From Actinomycetota bacterium (GTDB lineage Bacteria; Actinomycetota; Aquicultoria; Aquicultorales; Aquicultoraceae): DNA of 64,000 nt. Below, piece after piece: positions 25,596 to 33,394 of the stretch. The notes beneath the pieces are model-generated. The model saw nothing but the letters and a program-made list of their open reading frames with translations. It made no database searches and was not told the origin of the DNA. The stretch is taken from contig JAGXSZ010000035.1 in the NCBI GenBank assembly GCA_018333515.1, positions 52,322 through 116,321 of the forward strand, read 5' to 3'. The first letter of the stretch is position 1. Each line of letters starts with the position of its first letter. The position numbers and the translations under genes are program-made.

Positions 25596-25655
25596 TCCTG
25601 TTGCGCGCCCGGCGGCGAGCGGGCATCCAAGCTTAGGGTGCCTCCGCCGGCAATC

Positions 25656-26312
25656 CTATCTTTGGTGTTCGAAGAGCGGCAGCACCAGCGGGAGTACCGC
25701 GGCAATATCATCGATTATGTGGTCTGGACAGCTTCTCAGTATCTCGAGGCCGTGGAACCCATAGGTTACGCCTACCGTCAATGTGCCGGCGTTCCTTCCG
25801 GCGGCGATGTCGACGTCGGTGTCGCCGACCATGACCGCCGCATCGGGTTGTGAATTAAGGAAGGCCAACGTCTTCAAAATTGGCTCGGGGTGCGGTTTTA
25901 AGTTCTCGACGTCTTCGAACGCGACAACGTGGTCAAAATAAGTCGCCAATCCGGTAAGACTCAAAGTCGCCAGGGTCGACGTCCTGGCTCGTGTCGTGAC
26001 CGCGCCGATTTTCAAGCCGGACCTCTTCAAAGCCTCCAACGTATCCCGCGTGCCCGGATATGCCCGCGCTAAATCGATATGCTCGACCTGGAATGCGCGG
26101 TGCATAGCGCTCAGCCCCGATACATCCTCGACGCCGGTTAGTATCTCGTAACACAGGTCCAGCGGTTTTCCCACCAAGCGCGCTATCTCTTCGCGGCTTT
26201 TCTCGGGAAAACCGGCGTGCTCCAGAGTGTGCTCGAAAGCTTGAAAGATGAATTCGCTCGTGTCCAGCAGGGTTCCGTCGACATCAAATAGAATAACTTC
26301 AAATACTTGCAT
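25656..26312 (-). CDS. HAD-superfamily hydrolase, phosphoglycolate-phosphatase-like
   Basis: A 218-residue HAD-IA enzyme. Motif I is VILFDVDGTLLDTS, motif II is AVTTRART, the motif III Lys is in LKPHPEP, and motif IV is AVMVGDTDVDIAAGRNAGTLTVGVTYG. A helical C1 cap lies between about 15 and 85. The pattern matches Gph/PpaX-type phosphatases that hydrolyse small phosphate esters or pyrophosphate; the substrate cannot be named from sequence. It is transcribed alone on the minus strand, divergent from the PEP synthase gene. Confidence 0.85.
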   Translation of the reverse strand: MQVFEVILFDVDGTLLDTSEFIFQAFEHTLEHAGFPEKSREEIARLVGKPLDLCYEILTGVEDVSGLSAMHRAFQVEHIDLARAYPGTRDTLEALKRSGLKIGAVTTRARTSTLATLSLTGLATYFDHVVAFEDVENLKPHPEPILKTLAFLNSQPDAAVMVGDTDVDIAAGRNAGTLTVGVTYGFHGLEILRSCPDHIIDDIAAVLPLVLPLFEHQR

Positions 26313-26536
26313 GGAAACATTATATCAAATGGGCTGCCCCGCGATAACCCCCAATGTCCGTCGCGGGCGTTGCGAGCCCAATGCCGGCGACCAGGCCCAG
26401 GTTGCGCGGCGGCCCGATTCGGCGGGCGTTGCGCCAAATATTCACCTGTCGCGGTGGTGAGAATATACGGTTCTGGGAATAACAACAGTATAAACCGAGT
26501 GAGTCCGGCTATGTCCATCAATAAAGGACGGCTTCG

Positions 26537-28747
26537 ATGAAACTAATTTACTCCTACGACGAGGTGCGACCCGAGCAGATACTCTTGGCCGGCGGCAAGG
26601 GGCTAAACGTCGCACTCATCCATCAAGCGGGACTATTGGTGCCCCCGGGGCTCATACTCTCGGCCGATGCGTTTCGCATGGTCATTGCGGAGCGAGGGCT
26701 GGGTGATTTGCCGGCGGCGTTTTTCGGCGCCGGCAAATCACCCGACGTTATCGCGGAGATTTGTGAGAGATTAAAGGACGCGGTAGTCGCGGTCGGCATC
26801 GAGGACGAGATACGGGCCTCCCTCATCCGGGTTTTTGAGGAACTTTCGCCGACAAGTTCGGTCGGTCTTATAGTTCGCAGTTCGGCCACGGTCGAAGATT
26901 CGCCAAAAGCAAGCTTCGCGGGCCTTTTGTCGTCCTTTCCCAACGTGCGCGATTTCGACGACTTATTGGTCGCGGTGCGCAAATGCTGGGCGTCGGTTTT
27001 CACTCCGGAGACACACATCTACCTGAGGGAACAAGGCTTACTCGGGGCGGATGTCGGTGTAGCCGTCTTAATCCAGGCTATGGTCCCGGCCGAGCGTTCG
27101 GGCATCGTGTTCTCCAAAGACCCGGTGTCGGGCGACAACGACAAAGTCGTCATCGAGGCTATTCTGGGCTTCGGCGAGGAAATAGTCTCCGGCGAGGTCA
27201 CCCCCGAGCGCTATCTCTACTCCAAAAAGCGGCGGATGACGGTCAGCCGCAAGCTCGGTCGCCAATCCGAGTTCATCTCACCCACAGGTGAGAGAAGAAA
27301 GGTCTTCGAAGAGCTTGAATTGACCCCAAGGCTCAGTGAGGAAGAGGTGTTCGAGCTGGCCGGCGCGGGGATTAAGCTTGAGGATATCTTTGGAAGACCG
27401 CAAGACATCGAGTGGGCATATAGCGGCGGCGAGTTTTTCATTTTGCAGTCAAGGCCTATCGTCATCGGCGAGCGTTACGAGAAGCTCTTTCCGCAAATCG
27501 GCGAGCACACGGTGTTGTTGAGGGGCAGCGGCGTAAGTCCGGCGATGGGGTCGGGCAGGGTTAAAATCATCGGGCCCGACGAGATTCCCGACACCGACCG
27601 CAACACCGTAATCGTCGCGAAGCGCATAACCAATGACTTAGCGGTTCATCTACGGCGCGCGGCGGCGGTCGTCACCGACGAAGGCGGGGCCACGAGTCAC
27701 GGGGCGAATATATTGCGCGAGTTCAACGTGCCCTGCGTGCTGGCTACCGCAAACGCTACCGAGAAGCTCAAAGAAGGCCGGCTGGTAACGGTAGATGGTT
27801 TTAGGGGTGCGGTATACGAGGGAGACCTGGCGGTTCGGACGAACCGGAGCGGTGATGTTCCCGACACCCTAACCAAGGTCTTTATCTCGGTGCTCGTTCC
27901 CGAGAAAGCGCGCAACGTCGCGCCGTTCGCCGACGGAGTCTCATCCTTGCGCAACGATTACTTCATGCTCGAATCGGGAGTTCACCCGATCAAGATGATC
28001 AAAGAAGGTCTCGGCGTCTATCTTGAGGAGAGCATCGCCAACGGTATCGTCCAAACCCTCCAGCTGTTTAAAGGCAAACCGGTCTGGTATAAGACTATGG
28101 ACGCGCCAACCGATGAGTTCAGGCGCCTAAAAGGCGCGGACGACCCCGAAGAGCGCAACCCGCTTTTCGGTTGGCGCGGCATCGGGCGAGAACTCGAAGA
28201 GCGCGAGATGCTCGAACTGGAATTCACGGCGGTTTCCAGGGCGCTTGAGATAACCGGCGGCGACTTGGGCATCAAACTCCCGTTCATCCGCTTTGTCGAC
28301 GAATTGCGCGCCGCTAAAGAGGTCATGCGCGATGTGGGATTGCGCCCGCACGAAGACGTCAAGGTCGGGATATCCGTTGAAAATCCGGCGACGGTATTTA
28401 CCTTGCTCGACTTTATCGATGAGGGCATCGATTTTATCAGCATCGGCATGAGCGACCTCGTGATGTGTACGCTGGCGCTCGATAGGGAGAGCCAAAAGGT
28501 AGCCCGCATATTCAGGCCGAACCATGCCGCCGTTTTGCGTCTGCTCGACGAGGTGGCTACTGTCGCCGGCGAGCACAACATCTTCACGTGCGTAGCCGGG
28601 GAGAGCGCCCGCGACCCGTCGGTCCTTCCGTATCTGGTCGCCGCCGGCTTCGAGGCAATCGGCGTTTCGCCGGCTTTTTTCTCGGAGGTCAAAAACGAGA
28701 TAGCGCGGATAGAGGCGCGGATAGAGGGAGGCCTTCGCGATATATAA
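26537..28747 (+). CDS. ppsA: phosphoenolpyruvate synthase (pyruvate, water dikinase)
   Basis: A 736-residue three-domain enzyme: ATP-grasp (about 15-310; GGKGLNVALIHQAG, IVRSSATVEDSPKASFAGLL, QDIEWAYSGG, ILQSRPI), phosphohistidine domain (about 330-420; VTDEGGATSHGANILREFNVPCV with the catalytic His) and a C-terminal PEP/pyruvate TIM barrel (about 440-725; NPLFGWRGIGRELE, KVGISVENPATVFTL, DFISIGMSDLVMCTL). It makes PEP from pyruvate and ATP for gluconeogenesis. It is slightly short for PpsA, and the C-terminal Cys region reads FTCVAGESARD rather than the usual CGQ/CGE pattern. Compare the 5168 gene, which shares the first two domains but lacks this barrel. Confidence 0.85.
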   Translation: MKLIYSYDEVRPEQILLAGGKGLNVALIHQAGLLVPPGLILSADAFRMVIAERGLGDLPAAFFGAGKSPDVIAEICERLKDAVVAVGIEDEIRASLIRVFEELSPTSSVGLIVRSSATVEDSPKASFAGLLSSFPNVRDFDDLLVAVRKCWASVFTPETHIYLREQGLLGADVGVAVLIQAMVPAERSGIVFSKDPVSGDNDKVVIEAILGFGEEIVSGEVTPERYLYSKKRRMTVSRKLGRQSEFISPTGERRKVFEELELTPRLSEEEVFELAGAGIKLEDIFGRPQDIEWAYSGGEFFILQSRPIVIGERYEKLFPQIGEHTVLLRGSGVSPAMGSGRVKIIGPDEIPDTDRNTVIVAKRITNDLAVHLRRAAAVVTDEGGATSHGANILREFNVPCVLATANATEKLKEGRLVTVDGFRGAVYEGDLAVRTNRSGDVPDTLTKVFISVLVPEKARNVAPFADGVSSLRNDYFMLESGVHPIKMIKEGLGVYLEESIANGIVQTLQLFKGKPVWYKTMDAPTDEFRRLKGADDPEERNPLFGWRGIGRELEEREMLELEFTAVSRALEITGGDLGIKLPFIRFVDELRAAKEVMRDVGLRPHEDVKVGISVENPATVFTLLDFIDEGIDFISIGMSDLVMCTLALDRESQKVARIFRPNHAAVLRLLDEVATVAGEHNIFTCVAGESARDPSVLPYLVAAGFEAIGVSPAFFSEVKNEIARIEARIEGGLRDI

Positions 28748-28805
28748 TTCATTGGCGCGAGCGTTTGAATCCGTTAAATCAAGGGAATCATCAAAATGTA
28801 ATGAT

Positions 28806-28839
28806 ATGTCTCCGTCTCAAGCTGGGTTGCCGGAGACAT
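28806..28839 (+). promoter_or_regulatory. 9-bp stem-loop upstream of the DUF378 gene
   Basis: ATGTCTCCG (28806-28814) and CGGAGACAT (28831-28839) form a perfect stem with a 16-nt loop, about 36 nt before the DUF378 start and close to its ribosome-binding site. No T-tract follows, so it is more likely a leader structure than a terminator. No known riboswitch was recognised. Confidence 0.45.
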
Positions 28840-28875
28840 GGGTTGTCGGTGTAGAGGTTTTGGGAGGTGAGAGCA

Positions 28876-29157
28876 GTGCAAGGCAGGCTTAACTGGCTGG
28901 ACTGGACCGCGATGACCGTAGCGGTTATCGGAGCGCTAAATTGGGGTTTGGTCGGGTTTTTCAACTTCGACCTGGTCAGGGCTATCTTTGGCGAAGGTAG
29001 TCTCGGGACATCCGCGATTAGTGCGGCATCCCGCGTGATTTTCGCGGTCGTAGGCGTCGCGGGTTTGTACTCTATCTACTCGCTGACAAAGGTAGCTTCG
29101 GCGCAGTCGCGCTTGATGCCCATTGAAGAGCGGGAGCGCATGAGAAAGGTCGCGTAG
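28876..29157 (+). CDS. DUF378 (YuzA-like) small membrane protein
   Basis: A 93-residue protein with two transmembrane helices: LDWTAMTVAVIGALNWGLVGFF and ASRVIFAVVGVAGLYSIYSL. The IGALNWGLVGFFNFDLV block is the DUF378 signature. A basic cytoplasmic tail follows. The GTG at 28876 is preferred because GGAGGTG lies just upstream; the GTG at 28867 is inside that ribosome-binding site. The function of the family is unknown. A strong intrinsic terminator follows. Confidence 0.85.
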   Translation: MQGRLNWLDWTAMTVAVIGALNWGLVGFFNFDLVRAIFGEGSLGTSAISAASRVIFAVVGVAGLYSIYSLTKVASAQSRLMPIEERERMRKVA

Positions 29158-29182
29158 CCTATATTCGTGTCCTGATAGCAAG

Positions 29183-29207
29183 GCGGGCGCGACGCGCCCG
29201 CTTTTTT
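29183..29207 (+). terminator. strong intrinsic terminator
   Basis: GCGGGCGCG (29183-29191) and CGCGCCCGC (29193-29201) flank a single A and are followed by six T (29202-29207). It ends the DUF378 transcript just before the ferritin-like gene. Confidence 0.88.
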
Positions 29208-29229
29208 CCTATTATAAGGAGAAATCGAT

Positions 29230-29532
29230 ATGCCGGAGTTTGTAAATCCGTTTTCTGGTATGGTGTCGCGCAAGATGACCAAGGATGAGCTGATTAGGGC
29301 GATAAGGCTGAATATCAGCGCCGAGCATGAGGCGATTCACCTGTATATGGCGCATGCCGATGCTACCGACGACCCTCTCGCCAAAAAGGTTCTAACCGAC
29401 ATCGCCAACGAAGAGCGTGAACATATCGGCGAGTTTCAGCAACTATTGCGCATTCTCGACCCCGAGGAAGATAAGTATTTAGATGACGGTGCCAAAGAGG
29501 TCGAGGAGATGCGCGGCGAACTCGAAGAGTGA
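29230..29532 (+). CDS. ferritin-like/rubrerythrin-type small protein
   Basis: A 100-residue two-helix ferritin-like protein. Metal ligands are in ISAEHEAIHLYMAHADA and ANEEREHIGEFQ (E-x2-H-type pairs), so two chains would build one four-helix di-iron site. The MPEFVNPFSGMV start and acidic tail match the encapsulated-ferritin type of many anaerobes. No encapsulin gene and no recognisable cargo-loading peptide is present here. Likely role: iron storage or peroxide detoxification. ATG 29230 follows AAGGAGAA. Confidence 0.8.
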   Translation: MPEFVNPFSGMVSRKMTKDELIRAIRLNISAEHEAIHLYMAHADATDDPLAKKVLTDIANEEREHIGEFQQLLRILDPEEDKYLDDGAKEVEEMRGELEE

Positions 29533-29580
29533 TCCTCGCGTTTTATATAAGCTGTGACTATTCCGCGATATATGCGGTGG

Positions 29581-29620
29581 AGAAAGCCAAAATCATCCCC
29601 AAGACGGCTTTCTTGATTTT
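29581..29620 (+). promoter_or_regulatory. two mutually exclusive hairpins (possible RNA switch or terminator)
   Basis: AGAAAGCC (29581-29588) pairs perfectly with GGCTTTCT (29606-29613). AAAATCA (29589-29595) pairs perfectly with TGATTTT (29614-29620). The arms interleave (a-b-a'-b') with no linkers, so a true pseudoknot is sterically unlikely and the two stems exclude each other. It lies between the ferritin-like gene and the zinc-ribbon gene at 29675. Confidence 0.45.
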
Positions 29621-29674
29621 GTCGTGCCAGAGGAATACCATTAATTGCAAAACAGCACGTGTAAAGGAGTTTAA

Positions 29675-29923
29675 ATGTCCACTAAGTGCCCGGGTTCGGA
29701 TATGAGAAACATCACCGCGGGTGTTTATGCCTGTCCCGGCTGCGGTGAAGCTGTAGAGATCTTTTCGGATGAGATGAGAAGACGGTGTCCGAAATGTAAA
29801 GAGTGGGTCGCGAAAGAAGAGACGCCGTCGTGTGTTCAGTGGTGCTCGTCCGCGCGCTCATGTCTCGGCGAGGACCGCTGGCAGGCCGTCATGGAAGCGC
29901 TCGGCAAAGACCCCGACAAATAG
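29675..29923 (+). CDS. small zinc-ribbon protein
   Basis: An 82-residue protein with a four-Cys zinc ribbon, CPGCGEAVEIF and RRRCPKCKEW. It is followed by a third Cys-rich patch (SCVQWCSSARSCLG) that could bind a second metal. ATG 29675 has AAAGGAG upstream. Such small ribbons are often nucleic-acid- or protein-binding adaptors; I do not recognise a named family. It follows the alternative-hairpin element and may be controlled by it. Confidence 0.75.
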   Translation: MSTKCPGSDMRNITAGVYACPGCGEAVEIFSDEMRRRCPKCKEWVAKEETPSCVQWCSSARSCLGEDRWQAVMEALGKDPDK

Positions 29924-30024
29924 CCGCATCTCGCAAAAAACCTCGAATCCGCTATCGAGAATCCTTTTATGCCGCCGATAACATTTTTGTACGTGAAAAT
30001 GACTTTCCGGCGAGGAGGCAAAGG

Positions 30025-30597
30025 ATGTCAAGTTCAAAAGGGTTTGGAGCAGGGGATACGGATTTAGCGAAAGCTAAACGCTATATAAGGTCGACCGGGA
30101 AGGTCTCGATCGCGCGATCGTATTTTAAAGAAACACATTGCTCGGTCGAGAACGCCGAAATCGACAGCGAAGGGCTATACTGTTTTGAGAAACTCATACG
30201 AACGGCGTTCATCGCAATCATGGGCGAAGACGCGGTACTCGGTCGCCAGGACGGGTTTATAGAGTATATAAAAGGGTTGAGCGATAATTTCGAGAGCCCC
30301 ATTATTAATGACTGGTCGCCCGAGCAGTCGTCATCGCGGGCGGGCGATTTCATGGTCAGTTTCTATAATATCTACAGCTACCAGTGGAAACGACACGGTC
30401 GCCCCGTCGACAAATCGCTAACATGTTTCCTTACGATCATGCGCGAGTGTCTCGACTATAGTTATACTCGCTTAGGGGAGAAACTCGATTCTTTGCCGGC
30501 GGGCATCAGGAGTAATATCGATAAGGCGTTCTTCTTGACCAACGGTATTATCGATAGCTGGTATGATGAGAAGGCAGGGGAGCTAGAGGCGGCATAG
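30025..30597 (+). CDS. hypothetical alpha-helical protein
   Basis: A 190-residue cytoplasmic, mostly helical protein without signal or membrane segments. Recognisable blocks are YIRSTGKVSIARSYFKETHCSVENAEID, FEKLIRTAFIAIMGEDAVLGRQDGFIEYI and SYQWKRHGRPVDKSLTCFLTIMRECLDYSY. The overall shape could be that of a globin- or haemerythrin-like helical sensor, but no ligand pattern is clear and I do not recognise the family. The ATG at 30025 has GGAGG upstream; the longer open frame overlaps the zinc-ribbon gene and lacks a site. It converges on a marR gene. Confidence 0.7.
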   Translation: MSSSKGFGAGDTDLAKAKRYIRSTGKVSIARSYFKETHCSVENAEIDSEGLYCFEKLIRTAFIAIMGEDAVLGRQDGFIEYIKGLSDNFESPIINDWSPEQSSSRAGDFMVSFYNIYSYQWKRHGRPVDKSLTCFLTIMRECLDYSYTRLGEKLDSLPAGIRSNIDKAFFLTNGIIDSWYDEKAGELEAA

Positions 30598-30615
30598 GGC
30601 TCAATCGATAGTGCT

Positions 30616-31035
30616 CTAGCGGTCTCCCATTTTCTTTAGGATACGGATGAGTTCCGCTTGCTCGTCAGGCGTGAGTCTTTCGATATAGGGCACCATGATG
30701 GCGCGGTGCGCTTCGCGTGAGCGCTCGACTACATCGCGTCCCGCGTCGGTCAAATGCAGGCGGGTGACCCGCCGGTCGTTTGCGCACGGCGTTCTGGTCA
30801 CGAAGCCGGCCTCCACCAGCCGGTCCACCGTTACGGTAGCCGTCGGCTGTCTCACGCCCACGTTCGCCGCGAACGTCGATATATCACAACCTTCGTTAGC
30901 CGAGAGAATACGGAGCGCGTGGTGCTCGGCTCGTCTTATTCCGAGAATCTTGCTTACGTGCTGCGGTCGCGATTTTCGCAGCACGCTCAAAAGCCTCTCC
31001 AATATCTCATCCGTATTGCGATCTATCGACTCCAT
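30616..31035 (-). CDS. MarR-family transcriptional regulator
   Basis: A 139-residue winged-helix regulator with the MarR pattern: ILGIRRAEHHALRILSAN, recognition helix VRQPTATVTVDRLVEAGFVTRTPCANDRRVTRLHLTDAGRDV and a C-terminal dimerisation helix (ERLTPDEQAELIRILKKMG). ATG 31035 follows GGAG at 9 nt. A palindrome 18 bp upstream (31053-31069) is a likely autoregulatory site in the space shared with hemE, so it may also influence the haem operon. The effector is unknown. Confidence 0.88.
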   Translation of the reverse strand: MESIDRNTDEILERLLSVLRKSRPQHVSKILGIRRAEHHALRILSANEGCDISTFAANVGVRQPTATVTVDRLVEAGFVTRTPCANDRRVTRLHLTDAGRDVVERSREAHRAIMVPYIERLTPDEQAELIRILKKMGDR

Positions 31036-31052
31036 CTTGCATTTCTCCTAAA

Positions 31053-31069
31053 ACTTAGATAAACTAAGT
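31053..31069. promoter_or_regulatory. MarR-type operator palindrome
   Basis: ACTTAG (31053-31058), ATAAA, CTAAGT (31064-31069) is a perfect 6-5-6 dyad in the marR-hemE divergent region. The size and position fit a MarR dimer site. Confidence 0.55.
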
Positions 31070-31248
31070 ATATCATGCTTCCATGAATTGTCTATAGCTT
31101 CATATGAGCAGGTTAGCAAGGTATAGATATTATCGGAATAGATGATGGCTTTAATTATATTGTTTAGATACTAGAACTTATAGGTATACTATGGAATGTT
31201 TTGCAGGCCCCGGATTTATGGCCGCAACAGCTTGGAAGGAGCACGAAA

Positions 31249-32283
31249 ATGGCTTTTAATGACCGTTTCCTAAGGGCATGCCGGCGCGAGCCCGTCGATG
31301 CGACACCGGTTTGGCTGATGCGCCAGGCCGGTCGCTACATGAAGGAGTATCGCGACATCCGCGCCAAATACGATTTCTTGACGATGTGCAAGAAGCCCGA
31401 GGTTGCCGCCGAAATAACGCTTCAACCTATCGACGCGCTCGATGTCGACGCGGCGATTCTCTTCGCGGATATCCTGCTTCCGTTTGAAGGAATGGGCATC
31501 GACCTGGAGTTCGCGAAAGGCGAAGGCCCGGTCATTCATAATCCGGTGCGCGGCATGGCGGACGTCGCCAACGTTCGCGTTATCGACGCGGAAGAAGCGA
31601 CGCCGTATGTCGCCGAGGCTATTAAAATACTCCGGCGGGAGCTTGAAAACAGGGTTCCGCTGATAGGTTTCTCCGGTGCTCCGTTTACGCTCGCAAGCTA
31701 TGTCATAGAAGGCTCGGGCTCGCGAGACTATCGCTACGCGAAAGCGATGATGTACGAGGCCCCTGCGGCGTGGCACGCGCTCATGGAGAAGCTCGCCGAA
31801 ATAGTTACCCGGTACTTGAAGATGCAGATAGCCGCCGGTGCCCAGGCCGTACAGATGTTCGATTCTTGGGTCGGCGCGCTAAACCCGAACGATTACCGGG
31901 AATTCGTGATGCCATACAGCGCGCTCGTCATGGATAACCTGGCCGACGCCGGTGTCCCGCGAATCCATTTTGCGAACAACGCCTCGACCCTTCTCGAACT
32001 CGTATCGGAAGCGGGCGGCGACGTGGTCGGTATCGACTGGCGCGTCAATCTCGACGAAGCTTGGCGCAGAATCGGATATGATAAGGCCATCCAGGGCAAT
32101 TTCGACCCCATCGCCCTCTTCGGTCCCGTTGAAAGCATCGAAGCGCGGGTAAAGGATATCCTTGACAGAACGGACGGGCGACCGGGACATATTTTCAACC
32201 TCGGCCACGGCATCCACAAAGAGACACCGGTCGAGCATGCCAAAGCGCTCGTCGACGCCGTGCACAGGTTGAGCAGGAGGTAG
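31249..32283 (+). CDS. hemE: uroporphyrinogen decarboxylase
   Basis: A 344-residue enzyme with the HemE signature PVWLMRQAGRYMKEYRDIR near the N-terminus and the second signature PLIGFSGAPFTLASYVIEG. The catalytic Asp is in LFADILLPFEGMG. It converts uroporphyrinogen III to coproporphyrinogen III. ATG 31249 follows a strong GGAAGGAG. It is the first gene of a hemE-hemH-hemY operon in the order known from Bacillus. It should not be confused with the three UroD-superfamily proteins near 42-54 kb, which carry zinc ligands instead. Confidence 0.96.
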   Translation: MAFNDRFLRACRREPVDATPVWLMRQAGRYMKEYRDIRAKYDFLTMCKKPEVAAEITLQPIDALDVDAAILFADILLPFEGMGIDLEFAKGEGPVIHNPVRGMADVANVRVIDAEEATPYVAEAIKILRRELENRVPLIGFSGAPFTLASYVIEGSGSRDYRYAKAMMYEAPAAWHALMEKLAEIVTRYLKMQIAAGAQAVQMFDSWVGALNPNDYREFVMPYSALVMDNLADAGVPRIHFANNASTLLELVSEAGGDVVGIDWRVNLDEAWRRIGYDKAIQGNFDPIALFGPVESIEARVKDILDRTDGRPGHIFNLGHGIHKETPVEHAKALVDAVHRLSRR

Positions 32284-32386
32284 GGATAAAGCGGGTACTC
32301 GCTCAGGGCTTTAGCCTGATATTCCCTCGCCTTGAGGGTGAGAGGGTCACCCGACAACCAGTGACCGCCCGGAAGGAGCGTTAGCT

Positions 32387-33364
32387 TTGTCTTCAGAAAT
32401 AACGACGTCTCACAACGAGACTATCGGTGTCATGCTCATGGCCTTCGGCGGCCCCGATTCGCTCGATGCCGTCGAGCCGTTCATGGACCGGCTCATGAAG
32501 GGGAGAAAGCCGACACCCGAAATAATCGAGCGCGCCAAGAATAAATACCGGCTCATAGGCGGCAAATCACCGCTGCCGGCCATCACGCAAAGACAAGCCG
32601 ACGCGCTCGAAGCTGTGCTCAATGAGACCTGCGCGGGCGCGCGCAGGTTCAAAACCTATGTCGGGATGCGCTACTGGCGCCCGTTTATCGAAGAGACAAT
32701 CGAGAAAATGGCGGACGCCGGCATAAAGCGGGCATTCGCTATCAGTATGTCGCCCCACCACTCGCGGGTCAGCACGGGCGCTTATGCCGAGGAGATCGAG
32801 AGGGTGGTCGGCGAGCGCGGGTTGGACATAACGATAGAAATGCTTGAGGGTATCTACAAACACCCGGCTTTTATCGATGCGATTGCCGAGAAAGTCACGG
32901 CCGCGATAGAGAGGTTTCCCGAAGATAGGCGCATGGGGGTCAAAATCGTTTTCAGCGCGCATGCTCTTCCGATGTCGTATATCGAAGCGGGCGACCCTTA
33001 TGTCGATGAGATAAAGATTACCATTGATGAAGTCTTAAAGAAGATAGCCCCGCATTCCTGGCGTATCGCTTATCAGAGTAAGGGCAACATTCCCGGTGCG
33101 TGGTTGGGCCCCACAGTCGAGGAGGTCTACGAGGACATCGTCGAGGAGCGGTGCGCCGATGTGCTTATCGTTCCCGTCGGTTTCGCGGCGGATCACGTCG
33201 AAACGCTCTGGGACTTGGATATCCACCACAAACGCCAAGCGGAAGAGCTGGGGCTCGCTTACGAACGAGCCGAAGCGCTCAACGACTCGCCCAGGTTTAT
33301 GGAAGCGCTCGCGGATATGGTATGCGCTGCCCTAAACCGCGAAGAGACCGGACCCGCACACTAA
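32387..33364 (+). CDS. hemH: ferrochelatase, probably coproporphyrin type
   Basis: A 325-residue ferrochelatase: VMLMAFGGPDSLDAVEPFM, the central SMSPHHSRVSTGAYAEEI, the metal-site His in VFSAHALPMSYIEAGDPY, and C-terminal VPVGFAADHVETLWDLDI with its conserved Glu. In monoderm bacteria with this operon order the enzyme usually inserts iron into coproporphyrin III (CpfC). ChdC/HemQ, which would finish that route, is not in the window. The TTG start at 32387 has GGAAGGAG upstream. Confidence 0.93.
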   Translation: MSSEITTSHNETIGVMLMAFGGPDSLDAVEPFMDRLMKGRKPTPEIIERAKNKYRLIGGKSPLPAITQRQADALEAVLNETCAGARRFKTYVGMRYWRPFIEETIEKMADAGIKRAFAISMSPHHSRVSTGAYAEEIERVVGERGLDITIEMLEGIYKHPAFIDAIAEKVTAAIERFPEDRRMGVKIVFSAHALPMSYIEAGDPYVDEIKITIDEVLKKIAPHSWRIAYQSKGNIPGAWLGPTVEEVYEDIVEERCADVLIVPVGFAADHVETLWDLDIHHKRQAEELGLAYERAEALNDSPRFMEALADMVCAALNREETGPAH

Positions 33365-33394
33365 CGGCGGTTAGCCTATAATGAGGTGTTAATT

